A DNA stretch of 15,216 nt, taken from NCBI GenBank assembly GCA_964591295.1, contig CAZQAG010000055.1, forward strand, positions 1-15,216, given 5' to 3'. The translations under genes and the position numbers were made by a program. Within the stretch, counting starts at the first letter, position 1. Every line of letters starts with the position of its first letter. Positions 6,541 through 12,718 of this stretch are shown here, one piece after another. Origin of the DNA: VAXT01 sp964591295 (lineage in GTDB: Bacteria; Actinomycetota; Thermoleophilia; Gaiellales; Gaiellaceae). The notes beneath the pieces are model-generated. The model was not told the DNA's origin. It ran no database searches and worked only from the letters and a program-made list of their open reading frames with translations.

Positions 6541-7542
6541 TCAGTGGAGCGTGATCGTGACAGTTCGCGTTCCCCAGGCGAGCGCCTCGGCTCGCGTCGG
6601 GAACCACAGGTCGATATGCGCGCCCTTGACGGCTCCGCCGGTATCGGCCGCGATGCCCTCGCCGTACCCGGGCACCGTCATCCGTGTACCAAGGGGGATC
6701 ACGCTCGGGTCGACGGCGACGATTCCGTACGCGACGCCAACGCCTGTGGCGGTCGTGCCCGTGAGGGAGTAGCCCGTCGCCAGCACCGTGAGGCTGCGCC
6801 CGCCTGCTGCCGGAGCAGACGGCAGGGTGGGTGACTCCTGAGTTGTCGCCAGCTCGCCGGCTTTTGCCTCGAGGGAGGAGGTCGTCGCCGAGTTCGAGCT
6901 GCGCGCCCTGGCGAGGGACGCGAGCATTGCGGCGCGTTCACGGCGCGCCGCCTCGAGGGCCACGACGCTCGCCGCCGTCGCCTCTTCGGCCTGTCGCGCC
7001 TGGGCCGCCTGCGCCGCGAGTCGGCTCGTGGCGCGGATCAGCCTGGCGCGGGCGGACTGCGCCTGGTCGATGACGCGGCTGTCCTGGCCGGCGATCCGGT
7101 GGAGATTGTCGAGCCCGCTGATCGCCTCGTCGATCGACTTGGCGCCCACGAGCACGGCCAACGGGTCCGTGTCGCCCTGCTCGTACAGGGCGCGAAGGCG
7201 ATCGCCCAGGCGCCGTTGCGAGACCGCGAGGGTGCGCCGCGCGATCCGGAGGCTTTGTACCGCTTCGGCGCGCTGTGACGCGATCGTCCGAGTTCTCGCG
7301 CGGAGGCGGACGAGTGCGGCCTGAGTCTGCTCGAGGCGCGTGCCGAGCGACACGGAGCTCAGCCAGGCCGATTGAGCCTGCGCGCTTAGCGTCCCATTTT
7401 GGGCCCTTAGCGTCTGAGCGCGCTCGCGAAGCCTCGACGGTGAGTCGGCGCCACTCGCGGCTGGAAGAAGCGCCAGAGCGGCAAGAACGGCAACGCAGAT
7501 AGCGGCGAGCCCAGCCCGAAGGGCGGTACCTGGCTCTCCCAC
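6541..7542 (-). CDS. secreted coiled-coil protein with C-terminal 3D (MltA-like) domain
   Basis: With GTG at 7542 this is a 333-residue exported protein beginning MGEPGTALRAGLAAICVAVL, a clear signal peptide; longer in-frame starts would bury it. Residues ~35-230 are Ala/Arg/Gln-rich coiled coil with the module RLRALYEQGDTDPLAVLVGA followed by SIDEAISGLDNLHRI. Residues ~255-333 form a 3D domain, a double-psi barrel found in lytic transglycosylases and Rpf/YabE-like muralytic proteins; its three Asp are D278 (AVDPSVIPLG), D300 (AADTGG) and D311 (HIDLWF). It probably cleaves or binds peptidoglycan outside the membrane. It diverges from the NlpC/P60 gene, which has a related coiled-coil module, and precedes the response regulator by 25 nt. 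Confidence 0.88.
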   Translation of the reverse strand: MGEPGTALRAGLAAICVAVLAALALLPAASGADSPSRLRERAQTLRAQNGTLSAQAQSAWLSSVSLGTRLEQTQAALVRLRARTRTIASQRAEAVQSLRIARRTLAVSQRRLGDRLRALYEQGDTDPLAVLVGAKSIDEAISGLDNLHRIAGQDSRVIDQAQSARARLIRATSRLAAQAAQARQAEEATAASVVALEAARRERAAMLASLARARSSNSATTSSLEAKAGELATTQESPTLPSAPAAGGRSLTVLATGYSLTGTTATGVGVAYGIVAVDPSVIPLGTRMTVPGYGEGIAADTGGAVKGAHIDLWFPTRAEALAWGTRTVTITLH

Positions 7543-7576
7543 AGGTCGGAACCTACCATAGTCCCGCGCATAGTTT

Positions 7577-7590
7577 GTGCGGCATCGCAC
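7577..7590. repeat. inverted repeat in the 3D / NlpC intergenic region
   Basis: GTGCG and CGCAC flank GCAT. It lies 35 nt upstream of the 3D start codon. With the second inverted repeat at 7619-7634 it forms a pair of possible regulator sites in the 113-nt divergent gap. Short; could be chance. Confidence 0.3.
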
Positions 7591-7618
7591 CACCTTTCCG
7601 CCCGGTTTTCTCGGCCGT

Positions 7619-7647
7619 TTGCGGTCGTCCGCAACCGTTGTTAAGGT
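7619..7647 (+). promoter_or_regulatory. candidate promoter and operator of the NlpC/P60 gene
   Basis: TTGCGG (7619-7624), a 17-nt spacer and TAAGGT (7642-7647) lie 8 nt before GTG 7656. Each hexamer matches only 3 of 6 consensus positions. The -35 overlaps a perfect inverted repeat, TTGCGG-TCGT-CCGCAA (7619-7634), which may be a regulator site. Confidence 0.35.
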
Positions 7648-7655
7648 CCCTCCAC

Positions 7656-8804
7656 GTGACGTACCGGCCCCCTTCCGGTGCGCCAGTCGTGGCCGGGAAA
7701 CCCGCTTTGTCCGGCATTTCAAGACGGCAGGCGTGGCTGATTATGCTCTGTTTCGTGGTGGCTCTCGCAGCCACCCCGGTGGCGTTCGCCATGCCGGGAA
7801 CCGTCTCGTCGAAGCAGGCACAGGCGCAGGCTGTCCTCTCGCAGATCCAGGGTCTCGACGCGAACCTCGAGCGGGCAATCGAGGCATACAACCTCGCCAA
7901 CCACAAGCTCGACGGCATCGAGGCCGACCTGCGCGAGAACAAGGTCGAGCTTCGCCTCGCGCGATCGAACCTGCGGCAGGCGCAGGCGATGCTGTCCGAG
8001 CGGCTCGTCGAGATGTACACCTCCGGCGACGACGACACGGGCCTCGAAGTCCTGCTCGGCGCGAGCTCGATGGACGACCTCATGTCGCGTATCGACACGG
8101 TCGACCGCGTCTCGGATCAGAGCACGGAAGTCGCGAAGCAAGTGAAGGTCTACCGCACCGCCGTCAGCAATCGGCGCGCGCGCCTGAAAGACGCACGCAT
8201 CGAGCAGGCGAGGCTCGTCGCCGAGCGGTCGGCGCAGAAGGCGTCGGTCGAAGGGCAGCTCGCCGAGCGCCGGCAGCTCCTCTCGTCGATCAAGAGCGAG
8301 ATCGACCGGATCCAGGCAGCGGAGCGCGCGCAGCAAGCACAGCTGGCCGCACAGGCTCGAGCGAGGCTCTCGACAAACGGCGCCGAGGTGCTCAGCGCCA
8401 GCGCCGGCGCGATCACGCAGCCCGCGGGGCCGACCTACGCCCCGCCGCCCGGGAAGTACGGCGGCGTCGTCGGGATCGCGATGCAGTACCTCGGAGTTCC
8501 GTATCTCTGGGGAGGCGCGAGCCCGTCGACGGGCTTCGACTGCTCGGGCTTCATCATGTACGTGTACGCGAAGGTCGGCGTATCGCTCCCGCATAACGCG
8601 GCCGCCCAATACGGGTACGGGATACCGGTCTCGCGCGATCAACTCCAGCCCGGCGACCTCGTCTTCTTCAACGGCCTCGGGCACAACGGGATCTACATCG
8701 GCGGCGGCCAGTTCATCCACTCGCCGCACACGGGCGACGTGGTCAAGATCTCGCCGATCACAGGTTGGTACTCGTCCACGTGGGTGGGCGCTCGCAGGCT
8801 CTAG
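7656..8804 (+). CDS. secreted NlpC/P60 peptidoglycan endopeptidase with coiled-coil N-terminus
   Basis: A cell-wall cysteine peptidase of 382 residues from GTG 7656, predicted to cut within stem peptides (D-Glu to DAP bond in the RipA/PcsB type). The N-terminus is a signal peptide (RRQAWLIMLCFVVALAATPV, then AFA). Residues ~50-240 are coiled coil with a PcsB-like module (LVEMYTSGDDDTGLEVLLGA). The catalytic domain has Cys296 (GFDCSGF), His343 (GHNGIYIG) and His355 (FIHSPH). The in-frame ATG at 7575 would add 27 residues that do not look like protein; GTG 7689 is another option. It diverges from the 3D gene. The coiled coil may gate the catalytic domain as in PcsB/RipA, an inference from family knowledge. 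Confidence 0.93.
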   Translation: MTYRPPSGAPVVAGKPALSGISRRQAWLIMLCFVVALAATPVAFAMPGTVSSKQAQAQAVLSQIQGLDANLERAIEAYNLANHKLDGIEADLRENKVELRLARSNLRQAQAMLSERLVEMYTSGDDDTGLEVLLGASSMDDLMSRIDTVDRVSDQSTEVAKQVKVYRTAVSNRRARLKDARIEQARLVAERSAQKASVEGQLAERRQLLSSIKSEIDRIQAAERAQQAQLAAQARARLSTNGAEVLSASAGAITQPAGPTYAPPPGKYGGVVGIAMQYLGVPYLWGGASPSTGFDCSGFIMYVYAKVGVSLPHNAAAQYGYGIPVSRDQLQPGDLVFFNGLGHNGIYIGGGQFIHSPHTGDVVKISPITGWYSSTWVGARRL

Positions 8805-8826
8805 GTTCGTCGGTAGCCTGAGGGTC

Positions 8827-9288
8827 GTGGGCGACCACGCCGGGCAGCCGCCGCAGTCGCTGAACCGCATCGCAGCCTCCGCCACGACGCATTGCCTCAC
8901 GGGCTGTGCGATCGGAGAGGTGCTAGGGCTCGCCATCGGCACTGCGCTCGGCTGGGGGAACTTCGCCACGATCGCGTTGGCTGTCGGGCTAGCGTTCTTC
9001 TTCGGGTACTCCTTCACGGTGGTGCCGCTGCTTCGCTCGGGGCTGGCACTCACCGCTGTCCTGCCGATCGCGCTGGCCGCGGACACGTTCTCGATCACCG
9101 TGATGGAGATTGTCGACAACGCAGTAATCCTCCTCATCCCGGGCGCGATGGAGGCAGGCCTCGCGGATCCTTTCTTCTGGGGCAGCTTGGCCTTCGCGCT
9201 CGCCGTCGCCTGGGTCGCCGCGTTTCCGGTCAACCGCTGGCTGATCGCCAGAGGTCGCGGCCATGCCGTCGTACACGGGCATCACTGA
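8827..9288 (+). CDS. DUF4396-like integral membrane protein
   Basis: This 153-residue protein starts at GTG 8827 and has about four hydrophobic segments (~25-45, 46-70, 74-105, 115-137). The motif THCLTGCAIGEVLG near the N-terminus, with paired Cys and a Glu inside a membrane segment, matches what I recall of the DUF4396 family (function unknown). The C-terminal tail is His-rich (HAVVHGHH), which could bind metal. It starts 22 nt after the NlpC/P60 gene on the same strand. TAGCCT lies 7 nt before the GTG. Its location is the inner membrane-equivalent (cytoplasmic membrane). A role in metal transport is suggested by the Cys/His content and the following gene types only. Confidence 0.75.
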   Translation: MGDHAGQPPQSLNRIAASATTHCLTGCAIGEVLGLAIGTALGWGNFATIALAVGLAFFFGYSFTVVPLLRSGLALTAVLPIALAADTFSITVMEIVDNAVILLIPGAMEAGLADPFFWGSLAFALAVAWVAAFPVNRWLIARGRGHAVVHGHH

Positions 9289-9330
9289 TGCGCCGCGCGC
9301 GCAGTTGAACGGCGCTTACTCTGTACGGCA

Positions 9331-9600
9331 ATGAGAAAGCTTGTACGGTGGTCAGTCGTCGTCCTGTCATTGAGCATCGTGGCGCTGGGGGCCGTGGGTT
9401 TCATAGGCGAAAGCTGGAACGACCGGGCGGACGATATTTGCCGTGAGGAAGCACCACGGAACGCAAGCGGCTACTCGATTACCTGGGACTGGGCCGAGTT
9501 TGCCTACGTTTGCGACTACCGCGCGCCCAATAATGCAGGCACTCGGCGCGTCGGAGTCACCGACGCGTTTCGTCATCCCGGCCCCAGGCCTCGACACTGA
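9331..9600 (+). CDS. small membrane-anchored or secreted protein with two cysteines
   Basis: I do not recognise the family. The 89-residue protein starts at ATG 9331 with MRKLVRWSVVVLSLSIVALG, a signal peptide or single membrane anchor. The short exported part (~27-89) has two Cys (DDICREEAP and YVCDY), probably a disulfide, and an aromatic stretch YSITWDWAEF. Codon use includes more A/T-ending codons than the housekeeping genes nearby, which hints at a different origin. It ends 6 nt before the BNR-repeat gene on the same strand, suggesting co-expression. TACTCT lies 8 nt before the ATG. Confidence 0.62.
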   Translation: MRKLVRWSVVVLSLSIVALGAVGFIGESWNDRADDICREEAPRNASGYSITWDWAEFAYVCDYRAPNNAGTRRVGVTDAFRHPGPRPRH

Positions 9601-9606
9601 CTGCTC

Positions 9607-10494
9607 GTGACAGGAAAGGGCACCCTTCCCGTTGTTCTCGTTATCGGCGCATTGGTCGTTGCGCTGGTCATCGTCTTCACCCGCGATAACAGCGCCGGGT
9701 CGCCCTCGTCGCTCGAGGTGATTGCCGCTGACCCCGGCCCGATTCACGTGCACGGATTGGGTATCAATCCCACGGACGGTTCGCTTTACATCGCCACGCA
9801 TAGTGGCCTCTGGCGAACTGCGCCCGGGGAAACGCGGGCCGAGCGGGTGGGTAATCGGATGCAGGACACGATGGGCTTCACGATCATCGGCGCAGACCGC
9901 TTTCTTGGCTCCGGGCACCCAGACCAGCAACAGTTTCGGGACGAGGGGCTACCTCCACTTCTGGGACTGATTGAGTCCACGGACGGCGGTGAGTCCTGGC
10001 AGCCGATCTCTCTTCTCGGCGAAGCCGACTTCCACGTTCTTCTCTCCAAAGGGAGCCGGGTTTACGGATTCGACGCGACGAACGAGCGCTTGATGTTCAG
10101 CCGTGACGCCGGGCGAACCTGGACGGAGCGCAGGCCACCGGCCCCTCTTTTCGACATGGCGGTGCACCCCTCGGACCTTTCGCGCTTGATTGCATCCGGG
10201 GAAGGTGGGCTCTGGAAATCGACCACCGAAGGGCGTGAGTGGTCGCTCGAGGGCGAAGGAGTTGGCCACCTGGCGTGGCCCGCGCCGCGGCGGCTATACC
10301 TCGTTACCACCACTGGGCTGGCGCGGATGAGTCCAGATGGCGGCGAGCGATGGACGACCGTGGGCGACGTGGGCGGAGAACCGGCGGCACTCCTCGCGCA
10401 GACAGCGCAGGAGCTCTACGTGGCACTCCACGACGGGACGGTCAAGCGCTCGCGAGATGGCGGCCGCACCTGGGCGGTCCGCTCGATGCCCTAA
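9607..10494 (+). CDS. membrane-anchored BNR/Asp-box beta-propeller protein (F510_1955-like glycosylhydrolase family)
   Basis: A 295-residue protein from GTG 9607 with an N-terminal membrane anchor or signal (VVLVIGALVVALVIVF). It has the motif IHVHGLGINPTDGSLYIATH and five Asp-box-like repeats: STDGGESW, SRDAGRTW, STTEGREW, SPDGGERW and SRDGGRTW, so it should fold as an extracytoplasmic beta-propeller. The HVHGL start and repeat pattern match proteins annotated as the F510_1955 family of glycosylhydrolases; enzymatic activity is unproven and no sialidase Arg triad is evident. Its codon use has more A/T third bases than neighbours. Its TAA (10492-10494) overlaps the stop of the synthetase remnant on the other strand. 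Confidence 0.8.
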   Translation: MTGKGTLPVVLVIGALVVALVIVFTRDNSAGSPSSLEVIAADPGPIHVHGLGINPTDGSLYIATHSGLWRTAPGETRAERVGNRMQDTMGFTIIGADRFLGSGHPDQQQFRDEGLPPLLGLIESTDGGESWQPISLLGEADFHVLLSKGSRVYGFDATNERLMFSRDAGRTWTERRPPAPLFDMAVHPSDLSRLIASGEGGLWKSTTEGREWSLEGEGVGHLAWPAPRRLYLVTTTGLARMSPDGGERWTTVGDVGGEPAALLAQTAQELYVALHDGTVKRSRDGGRTWAVRSMP

Positions 10495-10615
10495 GCCCGC
10501 TCGGCGCCAGTATCCGAGTAGAGGTGCTCGATCGCATCTGCGAGTGCTCTTCGACGATGCGGCGCTTCAGCTTCAGCGTCGGCGTGATCTCGTTCTCCTC
10601 GGCCGAAAAGTCTCG
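10491..10615 (-). pseudogene. remnant of an acyl-CoA synthetase 3' end
   Basis: The 73 nt at 10543-10615 are identical to 10964-11036, the part of the intact synthetase encoding residues 545-568 (RDFSAEENEITPTLKLKRR and following), including the catalytic Lys. Beyond 10543 the remnant diverges: after EEH one base is missing, and the next frame reads ADAIEHLYSD, clearly related to the intact FAPQIEALYAD, then TGAERA and a TAG at 10493-10491. No N-terminal part is present. It is what is left of a second copy of the gene, cut off at the boundary with the MITE-like elements. It is not expected to make a functional product. Confidence 0.75.
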
Positions 10616-10617
10616 CC

Positions 10618-10766
10618 TCGCTTCCCTGACCGGCGACCCGCTCCCGCCCGGCGAAGCCGGGCTCGCAGGCCGCCTCGCGCCGCTGAGCGCCCTCCAGCCG
10701 GCGGGCCGTGTGGCCCAACACTGTCCCACCGGCCTACGCGCGCCCAGCGACGCGTCAGGAAACCGA
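10618..10766. mobile_element. MITE-like element, copy 1
   Basis: A 149-nt element bounded by imperfect 13-nt terminal inverted repeats (TCGCTTCCCTGAC at 10618-10630; TCGGTTTCCTGAC read on the minus strand at 10766-10754; 11 of 13 match). It contains a perfect 7-bp hairpin (GCCCGGC-GAA-GCCGGGC, 10646-10662). It differs from copy 2 by one substitution and one base of length. No target-site duplication is evident and no transposase is encoded. It abuts the synthetase remnant. Confidence 0.6.
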
Positions 10767-10773
10767 GGCCGCT

Positions 10774-10921
10774 TCGCTTCCCTGACCGGCGACCCGCTCC
10801 CGCCCGGCGAAGCCGGGCTCGCAGGCCGCCTCGCGCCGCTGAGCGCCCTCCAGCCGGCGGGCCGTGTGGCTAACACTGTCCCACCGGCCTACGCGCGCCC
10901 AGCGACGCGTCAGGAAACCGA
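10774..10921. mobile_element. MITE-like element, copy 2
   Basis: A second copy in the same orientation, 156 nt downstream of the first and separated by a 7-nt linker. Terminal inverted repeats are at 10774-10786 and 10909-10921, and the 7-bp hairpin is at 10802-10818. It differs from copy 1 at one spot (GGCT versus GGCCC near 10870). It ends 7 nt before the stop codon of the intact acyl-CoA synthetase. The near-identity shows recent duplication. Open frames across both copies are GC-rich artefacts. Confidence 0.6.
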
Positions 10922-10928
10922 GGAGCAC

Positions 10929-12668
10929 CTAGTCGGCGTAGAGCGCTTCGATCTGCGGCGCGAAGTGCTCTTCGACGATGCGGCGCTTCAGCTTCAGCGT
11001 CGGCGTGATCTCGTTCTCCTCGGCCGAAAAGTCTCGATGCAGGATCTCGAAGCCGCGGATCTGCGCGTAGCGCGGGAGGCCCTCGTTGACACGCTCGACG
11101 GCCTCTTCGACGAGCTTGCGCACGTCGTCTCGCTGGGAGAGCTCGGTCACGTCTCCCTCGAGACCGCGCTCTGCCGCCCACTTCCCGACCTCGTCCTCGT
11201 CGAGCGTGATCAACGCGATCAGGTGCGGGCGCCGGTCGCCGACGACGAGCGCCTGCGAGACCCATGTGACGCTCTTGAGGCTGTTCTCGATGTTCTGCGG
11301 CGAGACGTTCTTGCCGCCGGCGGTGACGATGATGTCCTTCTTGCGGTCGGTGATCGTGAGAAAGCCGTCCTCGTCGATCTCGCCGACATCGCCGGTATGC
11401 AGCCAGCCGTCGCCGGGCAGCACCGCGTTCGTCGCTTCTTCGTCGTTGTAGTAGCCGGCGAACACCGTTGGGCCGCGCACGAGGATCTCGCCGTCCTCGG
11501 CCGTCGTCAGCTCGATGCCGGGGAGGGCGGGGCCGACGGTGCCGAACTTGAAGCGATTCGGCCGGTTGACGTTCGAGGCCGTCGTGCCCTCGGTCTGGCC
11601 GTAGCCCTCGAGCACGAGGATGTCGAGCACGTGGAAGAACTCGCCGATCTCCTTGGCCAGCGGCGCTCCGCCCGAGATCGCCGCGCGAAGGCGACCGCCT
11701 AGCCGCTTCTTCACCTTCGAGTAGACGAGCTTGTCGGCCAGCCGATGCTTTGCGGCAAGGCCGCTCGGTAGCGGCTTTCCGGCCTGGCGCAGCTCGCTCA
11801 CCTGGCGCCCCACGTCGAGCGCCCAGTCGATCAGCCGCCGCTTGACCCCCGTCGCCTGCGCGAAGCTGGCCGAGACCGCGGTGTGCACCTTCTCGAGGAC
11901 ACGGGGCACCGTCGGGAGGACGGTGGGCCGGACCACCGGCATCACCTCCCCGATCCGTCGCGGGTCGGGTAGGAACGCGACCGTGTAGCCGACGTGAGCC
12001 GCAAGGAGGTGCATCAGGCGCCCGAAGTTGTGCGCGAGCGGCAGGTAGAGCAGCATCACGTCGGTGGGGAGGAGGAACTTCTCGACCCGGTCGATCGTCA
12101 CGACCATCTCGTAGTAGTTCCGGTTCAGGATCATGCAGGCCTTCGGCGGCCCGGTCGTGCCCGACGTGTAGATGAAGGTGAAGAGGTCGTCGTCACCGAT
12201 CTCGGCGCGCGCCCGCTCGAGCGCACCGGGGTCCTGCGCCGCGTGCTTGCGGCCGAGGGCCCGTAGCTCAGCGAGCGTCTCGATCGTGTACACGTGCTCG
12301 GGCCGAGCGGCCGCGATCTTCGCGAGGTCCTCGTCGCTCTCGACCAAGCACCCGACGGCATTCGAGTGCTCGAGGATGTAACAGGTCTCGGCCGCGGTGC
12401 TAGAGGGATAGATGGGAGCCGCCACGGCTCCGATCTGCGCGAGCGCGAAGTCAAGGAGCGACCATTCGAGCCGGGTGTGGGCGAGGATGCCGAACGCGTC
12501 GCTCTTGCCGATGCCGAGGGCGAGGAGGCCGTTGGCGAGCTCCTCGACGGCCTCGGCTGCCTCCGCCCAGGAGACTTCGCGCCAGCCGTCCTCTTCTTCG
12601 ACCAGATAGGCCGGACTGACGCGTTCCTCGGCCAATGCGGCTTGCCAGAGTGACCAGATCGTTCGCAT
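10929..12668 (-). CDS. long-chain fatty-acid--CoA ligase (AMP-dependent synthetase)
   Basis: This cytosolic or membrane-associated enzyme activates fatty acids to acyl-CoA through an acyl-AMP. It has 579 residues from ATG 12668. The motifs are all present: P-loop YTSGTTGPPKA (167-177), GYGQTEG (355-361), TGD with Asp427, DRKKD (441-445) and the catalytic Lys559 in NEITPTLKLKR. It resembles the FadD15-like group of long-chain enzymes; substrate length cannot be read from the sequence. CATAAT lies 6 nt before the ATG and there is no Shine-Dalgarno, so the mRNA is probably leaderless. The gene diverges from ku. A 73-nt piece of its 3' end is duplicated at 10543-10615, with two MITE-like elements in between. 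Confidence 0.92.
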   Translation of the reverse strand: MRTIWSLWQAALAEERVSPAYLVEEEDGWREVSWAEAAEAVEELANGLLALGIGKSDAFGILAHTRLEWSLLDFALAQIGAVAAPIYPSSTAAETCYILEHSNAVGCLVESDEDLAKIAAARPEHVYTIETLAELRALGRKHAAQDPGALERARAEIGDDDLFTFIYTSGTTGPPKACMILNRNYYEMVVTIDRVEKFLLPTDVMLLYLPLAHNFGRLMHLLAAHVGYTVAFLPDPRRIGEVMPVVRPTVLPTVPRVLEKVHTAVSASFAQATGVKRRLIDWALDVGRQVSELRQAGKPLPSGLAAKHRLADKLVYSKVKKRLGGRLRAAISGGAPLAKEIGEFFHVLDILVLEGYGQTEGTTASNVNRPNRFKFGTVGPALPGIELTTAEDGEILVRGPTVFAGYYNDEEATNAVLPGDGWLHTGDVGEIDEDGFLTITDRKKDIIVTAGGKNVSPQNIENSLKSVTWVSQALVVGDRRPHLIALITLDEDEVGKWAAERGLEGDVTELSQRDDVRKLVEEAVERVNEGLPRYAQIRGFEILHRDFSAEENEITPTLKLKRRIVEEHFAPQIEALYAD

Positions 12669-12674
12669 CGGAGA

Positions 12675-12680
12675 ATTATG
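12675..12680 (-). promoter_or_regulatory. -10 element of the acyl-CoA synthetase gene
   Basis: CATAAT on the minus strand matches 5 of 6 consensus positions and ends 6 nt before the ATG at 12668, predicting a leaderless start. No -35 at 16-19 nt is visible; TTGGAC lies too close, at 14 nt. Confidence 0.45.
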
Positions 12681-12701
12681 GGAGGAAAAGGGGGGTCCAA
12701 G

Positions 12702-12707
12702 TACAAT
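12702..12707 (+). promoter_or_regulatory. -10 element of ku
   Basis: TACAAT matches 5 of 6 consensus positions and lies 11 nt before the GTG at 12719, giving a leader of about 5 nt. The -35 region is G/A-rich with no TTGACA-like hexamer, so an activator or another sigma factor may be needed. Confidence 0.45.
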
Positions 12708-12718
12708 TCGGTGTCTCC

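Noticed and set aside
7719..9233. A 504-residue open frame on the minus strand opposite the NlpC/P60 and DUF4396-like genes
   Set aside because: It spans two well-supported plus-strand genes and their junction and has no recognisable motif.
10618..10923. Tandem repeats as a CRISPR array
   Set aside because: The units are about 150 nt with a 7-nt linker, have terminal inverted repeats, and there are no unique spacers or cas genes.
10239..11702. A 487-residue open frame on the plus strand across the repeats and the synthetase gene
   Set aside because: It is antisense to clear synthetase codons, runs through the duplicated elements and has Arg/Ala/Gly-rich composition typical of GC-rich shadow frames.
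12635..12718. An N-terminal extension of Ku starting at ATG 12635
   Set aside because: It would overlap the divergent synthetase gene and its promoter, and Ku proteins begin at the MRTIWNGSISFG equivalent.
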